Positions 20,885 to 32,185 of a stretch of 64,000 nucleotides of DNA are shown here, piece after piece. Made by a program: the position numbers and the translations under genes. The stretch is from Zopfochytrium polystomum (Eukaryota; Chytridiomycota; Chytridiomycetes; Chytridiales; Chytridiaceae): the NCBI GenBank assembly GCA_025765615.1, contig JAIVFJ010000086.1:124001-188000 (forward strand). The letters are read 5' to 3'. The number at the start of each line of letters is the position of its first letter. Within the stretch, counting starts at the first letter, position 1. The notes under the pieces are model-generated. The model was not told the DNA's origin and did not search any database. It saw nothing but the letters and a program-made list of their open reading frames with translations.

Positions 20885-22239
20885 TCACGCAATATTAAAG
20901 GGGCAAGTTCCAGACTTGAGCACTACCTTGTCTCCCGCTAGTGCCTTCGAACCTCTCCAAATAGCCATCCTACCAATCGACCGCAAACCTGCCCATCCGG
21001 CTCTTCCGGTCCAAAGAATGCCGGCGGCGAGGGTCCTTGCAGCATCATTAGTCCATTCAGCCCAAGAGCGCCCCTGGCCAGCTTTAGTCGCAGGTCTGGT
21101 TGCAGAATCCTGCCCTGATCCAGTAGCAGAGGGAACAACAACTTTTCCCGGCCTATCCGCGACGGCGGTCTTCCAGTTGTCTGGCTTCCCAATCTCTGGT
21201 TCAGGTGCTAGGATTGCCTCCCAAGCGACGAGGTGACGCGGTGCAACCAGATACTCTTCATGTGCAGCGAGAACAACGCGATGAAGTGTCCCGGACGGGG
21301 TCGAAAGAAGAAGCGTGCCGGTGCCCGAGACGCGATAGGCGAAGCGTGATCCGGTTGCCTGCGTGTCAAAGGCACCCAATCGAATTTGCAATGACGTTAG
21401 GGCCACCAAACCTCGCGACCTCGCGATACCACGGGGTACGTACCAGTCCCAGCTTTGTATTGCCACTCTCCCATCTGACGCCTTCCGTAGCACCGAACCA
21501 TGCGTCACGTCGAACAATGTACTCGATGCCTCCTGCGAGATCCAATGCCGCCACGACTGCATTGGGCTTTTGCGGCGCGAGTACAACATCCCCTGCCTCT
21601 CTCGTCGTCCAGAATTCCTGCACGTAAAAATTCCCGAGGGTGGTAGCACGAGAGATGGCAGAAGCGATCGAAGGGTGCGCCACAAATCGAGAGTCGACCT
21701 TGATCGATTGTTTTAAATAGTCGTATCAGTGCTGATAGATGGATGTGACAGTTCTGATGACTCGATCACCAAGACAGGATTTCGCAAAGGCATATGAAAA
21801 TGGCCTTCACTACCGTCGGACGGCGAAGCGCATGCCGAGTAAAATTTGGAATGAACAAACTCACAGATGCGGCCATTCCCACCACGCTTCCGACTCTGGC
21901 CAAAATCCGAGATCGAGGAGGTAGCCTCGCGACGGCCAAGTTTCCTTCAGTCACAACGATGTCCACTATCGACTCTTTGGCCGCAGTGGATCCTGTAGAT
22001 GCGTCAACCGAAGCATCTACAAGAATATCATCCGCTTTGGCTGTCCCGCTGAACGTTGGCCGGCGGAGGCCTGCAGTGATGTCGTAAGCAGCAGTCCGTG
22101 GTAGGGTAGATATCGTGCGAGTCGGATGATGGTGAGTGAAAGAATCGGCGATTGGTGACTGAAAGGCACGGCCGAGAGTGCGGCCAAGGATGGAAACAAA
22201 AGAGGTGGGCCTGACCCGGCGGAGTTGGTGGTGAACCAT
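20885..22239 (-). CDS. AIM24: AIM24 family mitochondrial protein
   Basis: Exon 1 (22239-21865, 125 residues) starts MVHHQLRRVRP, a basic Arg-rich, acid-free leader that fits a mitochondrial targeting sequence. It ends with RILARVGSVVGMAAS, a hallmark of the AIM24 family. After a 166-nt intron, coding resumes near 21698 with HPSIASAISRATTLGNFYV and GDVVLAPQKPNAVVAALDL, again AIM24-like. The end of the family core, SGTGTLLLSTPSGTLHRVVL and EEYLVAPRHLVAWEA, lies in another frame down to the stop at 20885. The frame change falls near 21410-21450 (plus-strand coordinates). Only an unusually short 28-nt intron or a frameshift would bridge it, so the middle is unresolved. AIM24 proteins sit in the mitochondrial inner membrane and support MICOS/cristae organisation in yeast. 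The C-terminal tail (about 80 residues) is Ala/Gly/Trp-rich. Confidence 0.65.
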
Positions 22240-22718
22240 TATTTTGACTTGGCAGGCCCGAACAAATGGAATAATGGAACCCAGAGTACATACTCCACTT
22301 TCTGTCAGATGGAGGTCAGTTCGAAAACCGCATCTGGCTATAACTTGCGGAGATGTTAATATATGTACATGTACGTACATTGTTTCTCAGCAGAAAGGCA
22401 GTAAGCTTTGTGGCAAAATATGGCAAGTGTCGGGAGCCTGACAACAACCTAAGTTTCGAGCTTGACGAGCACTGCTCCGCTTCGTTGGTTACTAAAGTGC
22501 AAAAGCGATTTTGGCACGGAGATGGCCCAATAGGGTAGATTTCTGCAATAGACAAGAGTTGTGAAGGGCAGCGGTAGCGTGCTCGCATATTTGTTGTGTG
22601 CGTGTGAGTGCGATTGTGTGTGTTTGCCGGCCGAATCAAGTCGGATCAGGCAGCTTTTGCTCAGCCCAGAAATGAAGTGCGGTTCTGAAGTGCTTCGGCA
22701 AAGGAATATGTTGTAAAT

Positions 22719-22784
<66 letters not shown>

Positions 22785-23428
22785 GCTCCACATTCTGGTC
22801 CAAGAAAAGTTCCTAGCGCGACGGAAAAAACGCCGTTGTTTTCTTTTCTGAGCCATCCAATAAAACAATGTGGACCCAATCACATATGGGCTTGCCCAGA
22901 CAAACGGTAACTTTTGTTTTTGAGTTCCGCTAACTTTTTGTCGTTCGCTTGCACCGTATTATTTTATTTTTTATTTTTTTTTTTTTAGAAGTGGCCGCGC
23001 TCCCTTTTGTTCATAGATAGATTCAAGTTTGTCTTTTTTTCTCCTTTGCTTTGGTATTTTGCGCTCCGGCCATTTTCGAGAGGCCAGCAGAGACAGAATC
23101 GGGCAAGACCGTTTGTCTGTCTTGTCTGACTCCACGGCTCGCCCTTTCTCATTCGCTCTCGCTCTGTCTCTCGATCTTTCTCTCTCTCTCTCTCTCCAGC
23201 CGCACCGTCTCGTGGCCCTTCTTCAATCCGCAGTATTGATTTTTTTCTATTACAGAAAAGAAAAAAAAAAAAAAAAAAAAGCAAAAACAAAAGGACCTCC
23301 CCCCGGCAGCGTCTTCTTCATAAATACACTTCTTCCCCCAGCTTGCAAGTCACCTCGACAAGAAGAAGCCCCCTCACCCCCCCTCTCGTCTCATCTCATC
23401 CTCCTTGCTCTCCCTGGCTTGTTCTCGC
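22240..23428. other. Divergent intergenic region
   Basis: Shared upstream region of AIM24 (minus) and the disordered protein at 23429 (plus). It contains a pure (CT)n block (22722-22782), a second CT-rich block (about 23145-23200), a poly-T run at 22974-22986 and a poly-A run near 23261-23280. No gene seen. Confidence 0.6.
22722..22782. repeat. (CT)n microsatellite, about 60 bp
   Basis: An uninterrupted CT dinucleotide repeat in the region between AIM24 and the next plus-strand gene. Confidence 0.95.
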
Positions 23429-25465
23429 ATGGCCGCATCAGGTCCGTTCTCCACTGGTTCGGCCAACGCTGCATCGTCGTCATCCTCATCTTCTTTCTCT
23501 GGAGGGTCGCCGACAACCTCGGCCTCGACAATGAGCTCGGCGGCAACATATCCATCGTACTCAAGCGTTCCTGGTGCTTCTCCACTGCACGGCCACTCCA
23601 GATCCCTTTCTGCCGGCTCGGGCGCTGATGAATTCGGAAGCAGTGTTGGCATGGGCAGTGTTTTATCTCCCGCTCTTCCCCAACCACCCGTCCGCTCCAT
23701 GAAGCTGTCCCCGGCAAACGCCCGGTTTGAATCCAAACTGTCCGAGTACCTGCACCACCTCGACCGGAAGGAGGCATCAATCCAAAAGGATCGTGTAATG
23801 CTCCAAGATATTCGTCAGGTTCGATCACTGCTCTCCAACCCTCGCGCGATCACCGGCGATGCTGCGGACAGCGATGGTGTCGGTGGAACCTCCTCATCCT
23901 CATTCGTACCGTCGTCAGTGTCGTCCACATCCTCAACCCTAGCCGCCGCTGTGGCCCGCGCCGATGGCCAATCGAGTGAGCCGACCACCGACGAGCCGTT
24001 CCAAACGCGGAGAACGCCAACGACCACCCCGGCGCCATCACCAAAGTCCAAGTCGAAAACGAAGGGAACAAAGAGCCGCCACAAATCTCCCAACCCACCA
24101 CCGGTTGCACCTCGACGGTCCTCCCTGCCCGATGACCGCGGATTTAGCCAATACGCTGTGGTCCAGCCGGTACCAGCCTTACCATCGATTCCATCCCAAG
24201 GGGTGCCGTCGAATGCCGCTCCACCGGCACCGCCTCAGCCACCTTCGCAACTCTTTCCTTCCACTCCTCCTCAGGGACTTGCCCAGTTCGCGTCTGCGTA
24301 TCCCTCCCCGTATCAAAACTACCAGCTCATGAACGACTCTCCAGCCCCAACTCCGCCTCCAAAGAGTCCTCACCAACAGTTTTCCCGCCAAAGTCCCACC
24401 GTGGCCGCGCTCTCTATGCAGCAACAGCAATCCAACGCGCTTAGTAGTTCACCTCAGCCTTATCGCGTCCTGCCTCAAGCAGCGGAGTTTACTCCACTAC
24501 CAACACCGCAGCAACGCAAACGCCAGATGCAGCAACACCAGCTTCCTCCAAAGGCCAGCACAGCGCCAAACCTGATGTCTTTGGTCCAATCGGCAGCACA
24601 ACAACCACAGCTTGGTCCCTCGCAGTTCAACCTGCGGCCCACACCATCTACGTCTATGCCGGCAGACTACTCCTTTCCTTCCGTTACCGATGCGCCATTG
24701 CGTGGCCGTGCGCCAAGTCGACATCGAACGCCGTCCCCAACCCCTGCGGCGCCCAATGCCCTGTCGTACGGCTTTGCCGCCTCCGACTCGGAGGACCGTT
24801 CAGAGTTCAAGTCTCTTCCAAACTCTGCCGCCACGCGCAACCCAACCGTCAGTGCGCCCCCGCAGCAAGTGCATCAATTTTCACAGGGCCAGTATGGCGG
24901 ATCGCCGTCCCTTGGCTTTGCGACGGCCGACCAGGCAACCTTGCCTCCTGCGGCCGTGCAGCAGCGCTACGTAGTTGTGGGTCCCGGTCCTCCTCCTCCG
25001 GGAGCCATGCAATACTATCAGCCCCAACCCCAGCAGCCAGTATACCCGTCGGTGGCCACTCGCAGCTCCCGAGAGACGAAACGCCTCTTTGGCGGAAACA
25101 CGGACGGCGGAAGCAGCGGCAAGAGTGACACTAGGAACACCAATATGAACAGCAATATCAATGTTAGCTTCGACAGTGGCAAGAACAGCGTCCACAGTGG
25201 CAGCGGACCGGGCTGGTTCCGGCGAGGTCGGTCAAAGAGTGCGGAGACGCTGCTGCAGGGGGGCTTTGCTGGGTTTGCCAGCGCCGCCGCTGCGGCCGCC
25301 GCCGCCACCACGGCTTCGGGCGTCCCGTCGCGACGCAGGCCGTCTCTTGATCGTGATCGTGCGGATGACGTAGGGGGTGGCGCGGGATGGACGATTCGAC
25401 GGCCGCCTCCTTTGCCGGATGAGGGAACTTCGGGAGGCTGGAGTGGCGAAGGCGGTTGGGGTTGA
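23429..25465 (+). CDS. Large disordered Ser/Pro/Gln-rich protein, unknown function
   Basis: Single exon of 678 residues from the ATG at 23429. Most of it is low complexity: poly-Ser (about 10-25), Pro/Ser/Gln-rich repeats through the middle and a poly-Ala block near 610. Two parts look more constrained. One is a charged heptad-like segment around residues 98-135 (FESKLSEYLHHLDRKEASIQ and on), probably a short coiled coil. The other is near the C-terminus, GSGPGWFRRGRSKSAETLLQ, a basic/Ser motif that could be a phosphorylation or binding site. No enzyme domain is visible. It may be a scaffold or regulator, but this is not shown by the sequence. It converges on another disordered-protein gene at 25980. 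Confidence 0.7.
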   Translation: MAASGPFSTGSANAASSSSSSSFSGGSPTTSASTMSSAATYPSYSSVPGASPLHGHSRSLSAGSGADEFGSSVGMGSVLSPALPQPPVRSMKLSPANARFESKLSEYLHHLDRKEASIQKDRVMLQDIRQVRSLLSNPRAITGDAADSDGVGGTSSSSFVPSSVSSTSSTLAAAVARADGQSSEPTTDEPFQTRRTPTTTPAPSPKSKSKTKGTKSRHKSPNPPPVAPRRSSLPDDRGFSQYAVVQPVPALPSIPSQGVPSNAAPPAPPQPPSQLFPSTPPQGLAQFASAYPSPYQNYQLMNDSPAPTPPPKSPHQQFSRQSPTVAALSMQQQQSNALSSSPQPYRVLPQAAEFTPLPTPQQRKRQMQQHQLPPKASTAPNLMSLVQSAAQQPQLGPSQFNLRPTPSTSMPADYSFPSVTDAPLRGRAPSRHRTPSPTPAAPNALSYGFAASDSEDRSEFKSLPNSAATRNPTVSAPPQQVHQFSQGQYGGSPSLGFATADQATLPPAAVQQRYVVVGPGPPPPGAMQYYQPQPQQPVYPSVATRSSRETKRLFGGNTDGGSSGKSDTRNTNMNSNINVSFDSGKNSVHSGSGPGWFRRGRSKSAETLLQGGFAGFASAAAAAAAATTASGVPSRRRPSLDRDRADDVGGGAGWTIRRPPPLPDEGTSGGWSGEGGWG

Positions 25466-25979
25466 AGGAAAAAAACGAGGAATCGTGAAAATCGGAAACG
25501 CAGGCCGTTTCCAACACCAACTTCAAGCGCTCCATTCTGAGTGTGATTAGGCCTGTTACTTAACGAATGTTTTGCCTCTGGAGTACAACATTGATGCGTG
25601 CAACTCCGACTCCGGCTTGACGAAATGCAAACTGAAGATTTTCTCTTCGTTGTTTCAGGTCTATAAGATGATCGGGTTTTCATTGAGCCCCTGTCCATTG
25701 CCCAAAACTCGTTGACACGCGCATACAGGATGGTGGTAACAAAAAAACCAGGCACGAAAACGGGTCAACAACAAAGCAGTCCAGTCCACAAAGAACGAAC
25801 CAACGGTAGTTCAAGTAATGACAAAGAGCGGTAGCGAGTATATCAGAAGGAGATTATAGGGAGATAGGAAGTCCAGATGGGATCAGGAGACGGTGAATGT
25901 ATGGTCGGACTACATCATTCGATTCGTTGGGTTAAGAGTATTGGAACGCGGGTGGCATCTCCTCCAACGCAATCCACCA
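25466..25979. other. Convergent 3' intergenic region
   Basis: About 510 bp between the ends of two convergent genes. No coding or RNA feature recognised. Confidence 0.5.
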
Positions 25980-27502
25980 TTACCTCTTCTTTTTGCCAGT
26001 TGATAGGGCGAGAGAATACGCGGATGGCGCTGAAAGAGTTCCCGTAGCTTTGGTTTTGCTCACTCCAGCGCTTACAGCCGCTGTGGAGATCGGAGCCGCC
26101 CCCTTGCCACCGTCGTTCGGGATTGGCGCACCTGACGAGCTCGGCACTTCGCTTTGCGGAAACCTCAGACCGGTAGGTCCCTGGAGTGGAATGGGATTAG
26201 GAGCGATCCCAGGCTGTTGTTGCTCCTTCAGCAAAGCGATCGGAATCAGTGCCATTGCTGCCAATGGGTTCAGGGCAATAGGAGCCTGCGGTAGAGCAGG
26301 AGGAGACCCTTGCGCAAGAGAGTAGGCTATGGATTGTTGCACCGGGGTTGTACTGCCACTATTAGGTATTGGTGGTGGGAGGGGCTGTGGGCGGTTTCCA
26401 ATAACGTTTAAAGGATTGATCGGGGGGGAAACGGTCGGCGGCGTTTTGGAAGGGTTCAATGATAGACCCGATACATCAAGGCTGTTTCCGCTGCGGCGGG
26501 AAGGCGACCCGGCAACTGGTGGGGGTGTTGATGCAACTGGAGGCCCACCCAATGGTGGGGACAGTGGGGCACCAGGGGCGGAGGGCGAGTTCTGGTACGC
26601 TTGGTGATGCGGGTACGGCTGTGAGCCCTGCTGAAAGTACTGCTGCTGGTACTGACTGCTTGGCGTTTGTGTCGAAGAAAGCGACGAAGCCTCCTGCCAG
26701 AGGTAAGGGCCGGGCGCATTCATGTAGGGTCCCGCCCCAGGCGGCGTTGGCTGGGGTTGGACCATCATTCCATGAGTGGATCGGGGGGAAACCGTGGAGC
26801 GCGGCTTACGAGAAACATCCAAAGATGGTACGAGAGGTACGATTTGTGGCTGCGAACGGGCCGTCGCTCGTGGGTATCGTGAGGATGGCGGAACCGTTGA
26901 GACTGGTAGTATGGGTTGACGACTGGCTCCGGGAGCATCTCGCAGAAGCTCTTGTGGCTGGATTGGACGAGAGGTTGGAACGGAGTGGTTTCCCAGTGAT
27001 GGCCCACCCATCAATTCCAAATGCTGCTGCTGCAACATCAGCTGTTGCTGCTGAAGCTGTACTTGATGAAGCTTGAGCTGAAGCTCTGATAAATTGATGC
27101 CGTTAATGATTTGAAACACTATTCATCGCAGTTGTACCTTGTTGCTGGAGCTCCAACTGGTGCGCCATCTGCAATCGCTGCTGTTCCTGGGGAGATGTCT
27201 GTGAGTAGATCGACGAGGCGTAGCCTCGCTGCTGATATTGGACCTGCTGGGGAGCCTGCGCGAACGATTGTCCATCGAACAACGTTTCTGAAGGCATCAA
27301 GTTTTGTGGTGGAGGTGGAGGGGCCATGGCCCGCCTTTCCAGCTTCTCGTGAATCAGAGCTATCTCGTCGGGGGTTGGGGCCCTCTCGCTTATGGCATCC
27401 GGTTGACGGTTGCTCGCCCGAGAGAGAGCGCGACCATTGCTTTCACGACCTGTTCTGACGCTATTGTCTGAATCATATTGCTGCTGCGGGCGGTGCTGCT
27501 GA

Positions 27503-27534
<32 letters not shown>

Positions 27535-27852
27535 GTGCTGGGCTTGACGAAAGTCCTGAAGAGAACCTCGTTGTTGGAGTTCGATGAAGTCGTTATACTG
27601 GTTTTGTTGCTGGATTTGCTGTTGCTGCAGATCCAGTTGCTGCGAGTAGGGAGACATGTGCAAGGAGGAGCTGGAGGAGGGAGTGCTGGCAGAAGTGCCA
27701 AGGTGAGGCGGAAGGGCGGGGGGGGGCTGGTGGGGGGTCTGCGATCCGCTGGGTCCTCTGCTTCTGCTTCGGCTGCGGCTTCTACCACCGCCGCCGCCTC
27801 CACCCCCTCCGTTGCTGGGGTTGTTGCCGTTGCCGGCGATGCCACTGCTCAT
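25980..27852 (-). CDS. Disordered polyglutamine/Pro-rich protein with RS-like segment, unknown function
   Basis: Exons 27852-27138 and 27085-25980, joined by a 52-nt intron, give 606 residues. After the start come a poly-Gly run and an alternating Ser-Arg segment (RSRSRSRSRG), then Gln-rich stretches including a poly-Gln run encoded by CTG/CAG repeats at about 27503-27532. A more ordered island is PTPDEIALIHEKLERRAM. Exon 2 is Gln-rich then Pro/Ser-rich and ends GKKKR. The start at 27852 was preferred over an in-frame codon at 28131, whose extension reads as Leu/Ser-rich leader. The RS and poly-Gln content is typical of RNA-granule or transcription-associated disordered proteins, but no domain confirms this. 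Confidence 0.65.
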
Positions 27853-27979
27853 AGGCTGGGGAAGGGGGGCGGGGAGGTCTGGGTTCCTGGCTTGCGGCAA
27901 TCGCGAAGTGTAGCAAGTAGTCGCGGTCTTCGCCTTGCAGGAAGGTGAGTTGGAACGAAGTCGTCCAGAAGAGAGCAAG

Positions 27980-28045
27980 AGACAAGCAGAGCGAGAGAGA
28001 GCGAGAGAGAGAGAGAGGCAGGCAGACAGAGAGACGACAGAGAGA
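27980..28045. repeat. (GA)n-rich tract upstream of the disordered-protein gene
   Basis: GAGAGA/GACAGA-rich sequence, reading as a CT tract on the sense (minus) strand just 5' of the gene at 27852. Confidence 0.8.
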
Positions 28046-30100
28046 CCGTGCACAAAAATCTGCCTGTTTGTGTCTCTTCTTAGTTGTGGTCGAAAGGCCG
28101 AGACAGACAGAAGTGCGGGCAGCACAAACACCGGAGGTAACGAAAAGGGACTTTTACTGCATTGGTATTGAGTTTGTGCTCCTAAATGCGACGGGCTCTG
28201 GTGAGGATATGTGCTTGTTGGTGTTTCGTTAGGAGTCAGTGGTCACAAAAAATTTGTTGAATAATACGGTTGGAATTTTTGGATTGCCCTGGAACTGGTT
28301 GGAAAACCAAAGCAAATAGTTCACCAAAAAGGAGCCGCCATTCCTTCTTGGCTTGGGAACCTTGGACTGATTCACCGGGCATTGGGGACGCACAGATAAC
28401 CCCTGGAACCTGGGATACCCTTTTGCCTGGGCAAACCATTTGCCAGGGTGGAGTGATTGACAATGATCACGTTTGCAACGATCAGTGGAATTGCCATGGT
28501 CCATGTGGCCAACAGAAAAGGCGACATACAGTGCGAGACATGAAGAATTTAGAACAAAAGGGGACAGAATAAACTTTTTTTTTTTTTCCTACCATACCCA
28601 AACCATCCCCACTTACTGAAATCCAAAAATGCAGCGACGTGAATTGCATTGATATCTGCAGACCACTAATTGGGAGCACCAATTTTATCCTCCCTCCCAC
28701 CTACGGTTGAAAAACAAGGCAGCCCTGGATGCCTGCTGGTTGTGAGGCTGCTGCACTGTCAGGGGAAGAAAGTCTTGTGAGACTATACTCACTCCTTTGA
28801 CCCTGGGATCTGGGCCCTAGAGTGAGGGAAAGCAAATAATAGGCTAAAACTAACTTTGTTGAGCTGTTGTCTAGGGGGTGTTTCAACCCTACTACTTGCC
28901 TAGTCCACGAAGTATCCCTACTGATCTGTCTAACAGGGGTCTCAAACACGAAGAATGAACATTCAGAGGGACAATCCTCTGAAGGATTGGTGTGGGAGCA
29001 CTGATTACTCACATGGCTGCGGGCCAGTGCAAGGGGAAACAGAAGGGCACTCCCGAGGGCGCAACACAACTGCAGAATAAAGAGAGAGAAGAGGGGAATG
29101 GGGGTTTTTATCTCAGGAACCAACCTAATCTCAAATGCAACAGGAGTGGTTAATAATTACAGGACGGACAGGGTGTGACCTAGCGCCCCTCGTTGCCGTC
29201 AGTGCTTCAGGAGCCCTTGTCGTCGCCAGTGACGGGGGGGAGAGAGAGAAGGGAGTCGACTATGTAGGGGTCAGAAGGTTGCCAGCAGGGAACTCGCACG
29301 CAGAAACACCTGAGATCGTACACACACCCTGCCAGGCTGCGTCGGCACGATCACTCGACCAACGGGCTTTATCGCATCGCACTCATACTCACACAGCTCA
29401 CTCTCACAGCAATAGGACTGAGGCAGGCACTCGTAGATCGAACTCTCAGGTGTTGGGGGCTGTGCTACCGGCCTCCAACACAGAGCCAGCAGCGTCACAC
29501 AGTCGGTGGTGGGGCCAGCTGCATTCCCCACCTGCAGCCCCTTAAGAGGAGCCCCTGAGGGGCCATGTACTCACCTGGGTGTGTACCACCTCTCACTATC
29601 GCCGATGTAAGCCAGATGGATTTGAAGGGACTCTGTATTGGTGCCAAAGGACAGAAATCAGATTGAAGAAAAAAGGAAAAAGAGAAATGGCCCAAAAACA
29701 GAGCGAGAGAAAATTGACAAGTCAACTCCCCTGACTTGGAGCATCCAGCACAAATGCTCCAAGTCGCCCAACCCTATGCGTGTATGTACAAGGGCCGAAA
29801 ATAAATAATAAATTAGGCAGGCCTGGGGTACAGCCTGTCCGGCACCCCATCCCTGGGCAGTCGGGCAGTCTCTGTTAGTCACCGAAAAAGAAAATATGTT
29901 GAGAAAACCCTGGTGCAATGGAAACGAAAGTAGTAAAAGCAGGCCCAATAATAAAGATGGGTTAGCTGCAAATACACTTTGATAACACCTTGGAAAGTAA
30001 TGAACCGGGAATAATGTTAGGAGTCCCGATCCTTGCCGGTCTTATGACAGGTACGCTATTTTTTGCAAAAAAAATCCTAGACTTTATCACTGAGACCTCA
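28046..30100. other. Unidentified 2-kb stretch at the edge of the transposon region
   Basis: No gene or element identified. Only short open frames without domains occur on both strands. It begins the repeat-rich block and is probably decayed insertion sequence, though no terminal repeats or coding motifs could be found. Confidence 0.4.
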
Positions 30101-30119
30101 GTGTAGTCTCACAGTCTTC

Positions 30120-30494
30120 ATACTTGGACAAAAGTGTCAGTTCAAACCCCTTTATTGACACGCACAAAAAAACAAAAACAAGCAAAAGGAAAATGTGTAT
30201 AAGGAGCAGCTATGTCAATACTTGGTGGAACCCCTTCATCTTTGATGACAGCCTTGATTTTTCTTGGCTTACTTTAGACGAAACATTGAAGGAACAAGTG
30301 GGAAATTTTGGTCCACGTGCTTGTAACTAATTTTTTCAATGCTGGAACTGCAGAAGGGCAATCTGTTTGCACTTTTTACTTAAATGTTCCCAGAAATTCT
30401 CAATTGGGTTTAGGTCCAGGCTCTGTGCAGGCCAATTAAGAACTTTCAATCCACGTTTCTGAAACCATTGTCCCACTTTCACTGCTTTAAGAGC
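30120..30494 (-). pseudogene. Tc1/mariner transposase, C-terminal remnant
   Basis: The minus strand reads [20 protein letters not shown] followed by [10 protein letters not shown], the conserved block around the last catalytic acidic residue of Tc1/mariner DDE transposases. A stop follows at about 30343. The remaining family tail is recognisable only in fragments (FPLVPSMF, GVPPSI) with frame breaks, so the gene is dead. The 5' half is missing because a copia LTR end abuts the transposase at 30495. Confidence 0.8.
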
Positions 30495-30720
30495 TGAAAG
30501 AATTTGCTATGGTGGCTGATTGATGGGTTGGGCTGCTGTGGTGTACACTACTGAAGGTGGTGGTGGGAGGTTGATCTTGGTTTCTGTCAGTCTTGTGTTT
30601 GTCTTTATACAAAACTGTTACAAGGACCATCACTTGCAAAATGCTGCAAGTCATCCTTGCAGAGCAGTATCATGTCAAAGCTCCTGCACACTGCTTACAC
30701 CAAAAGACCCAAAACTAACA
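30495..30720 (-). repeat. Ty1/copia LTR (divergent copy)
   Basis: Read on the minus strand it runs from TGTTAG to TTCTTTCA, about 226 bp, with an internal TATAAAG. The sequence directly before it (30721-30729) is the purine run AGGGGGGAG, a polypurine tract, so this is a 3' LTR. It shares the order of the 245-247-bp LTRs at 36640 and 39912 but is clearly diverged from them. It ends inside the Tc1/mariner transposase. Confidence 0.75.
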
Positions 30721-31787
30721 CTCCCCCCTAAGCTGTGGGCAGGAGCAAAGGCCGGCATGGAGGAAAACCTTAAGCCGTAGTCAACTTAAGGAAACCGTAC
30801 ACCGGAGAAAGAAGAATCACAAACAGGTATGACTGGCCATCGGATGGCAGAACAGAAAGGACAGACCACACTAACAAAAATGGATGGGGGCACATATTGA
30901 ACTTCAGAGGTAAAAGAAAATGAGTCAAAGTAATTAAAAAGAACAAAGAAGAAAACAGCTTCACAGATAAGAAAAAATGAATCAGAGGAAACAGACCAGT
31001 GCGACTCAGATGGTATTCACTGAGAGCAGCTGAGAGAGATTTTGTCACATAGTCTGCAGGCTGTTCTCCTCCAGCAATCCATTCAAGCCGTACTACCTTT
31101 TGTTCCACTAGTTCTTGAATATAATGATACTTTACCATGATATGTTTTGACCTATTGGTGTAAAGATCATTTGAACTGAGGTTGATCACACTGCTGTTGT
31201 CAGTGTAGATGACAAGTGGAGTTGGAGACGGAAGTTGAAGTGCTGAGTAGAGTTGGGATAGTGCCTTAAGTTCTCGTCCCAGTTCAGACACAGCTACATA
31301 TTCAGCTTCCTGCGGTGACAGCATGACAGTACTGCTCTGAAGAGATGTCCAACTAATAGCTGTTCCTCCAAATAGAACATAGTAGCCAGGCTGTGATTTC
31401 CCATCTGAGTGGACACCATGGGCAGCGTCGGAGTAACCGGCTATATCTGTGCAGTTGTGAGAATAGAATAAACCATACTCACTATTACCATTGAGATATT
31501 CGAGAACCAGAATAAGGATCTTCATGTGTTGCTCGCTAGGATCCTTGCTGAAGGCACCAAGATATGAAACTGCTGGGGCAAGGTCTGGTCTCCTGTGTGT
31601 TGCAAGGTAGTTGATGCCGTCATGTATTGCCTGGTACAGTCTCTGATCTGCAGTTGCTTTGTCGATCCTACGTGGCTGAAGATTGAGACTACTGGGAAGG
31701 GCAGTTACTGCAGTACAGTTGTTGGTAATGTTTGCATGGCACTGAAGTAACTCCTTGATATAGGCTTTCTAGTGTAAGAAGATTTCA
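30721..31787 (-). pseudogene. Ty1/copia reverse transcriptase end and RNase H
   Basis: The minus-strand reading shows the end of the copia RT (INYLATHRRPDLAPAVSYLG) and RNase H (GYSDAAHGVHSDGKSQPGYY, VMLSPQEAEYVAVSELGRE, IYTDNSSVINLSSNDLYTNR, QPADYVTKSL). A stop codon replaces a Gln near 31769 and a frame change lies near 31525-31560. The 5' side ends abruptly at about 31787, where a Ty3/gypsy gag begins in the same orientation. It is related to, but distinct from, the intact copy at 37828-39627. Confidence 0.8.
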
Positions 31788-32185
31788 TTATGGTGATGGG
31801 TGGTGGGTGTGCTTGGGAGAGATCTGTACCATGATTGAGCTTGACCAGACAGGAGGGTGCTTGTGAAAAGAATCTTGACTTGCTCACTGGGAAATCTTGA
31901 AGGTTGGAGAAGGATGACATTCTCCACAGTGGCCATAAAGTTCCTAAGGTCTTTGGCCAGCCCAGTGAACTTGTCAGGGCTGGGAACCTTGGGCTCTCTT
32001 GCTTGGTTGGCTTGGGGCAGGGGAAGAGCTTGATGTTCTTGTTGGTGAAGTTATTGTTGAAGCTGGTGCTGCTGGTGAAGGACTTGTTCTTGAAGTTGGT
32101 GTGTCTGTCTTGAAAGGGCTTGTAATTGGTCCATCAAGGCTTGGAAGGCAGTTGCATCAGGGAAGGTGTTGTTTGGGTCAGACAT
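31788..32185 (-). pseudogene. Ty3/gypsy-type gag, N-terminal part
   Basis: From an ATG at 32185 the minus strand reads MSDPNNTFPDATAFQALMDQ, a Gln/His-rich stretch with an in-frame stop, then KVPSPDKFTGLAKDLRNFMA and LLSGQAQSWYRSL. This is the retrotransposon gag pattern of Ty3/gypsy elements (a P-x-F-x-G start and an A-x-x-W-Y motif). It breaks off at about 31788 and continues as copia RNase H, so it is half of a chimeric element. Confidence 0.7.

Noticed and set aside
28701..29123. 140-codon minus-strand frame with a hydrophobic start
   Set aside because: Isolated in unidentified repeat-rich DNA, no family motif and no promoter or exon context; could not be supported as a gene.
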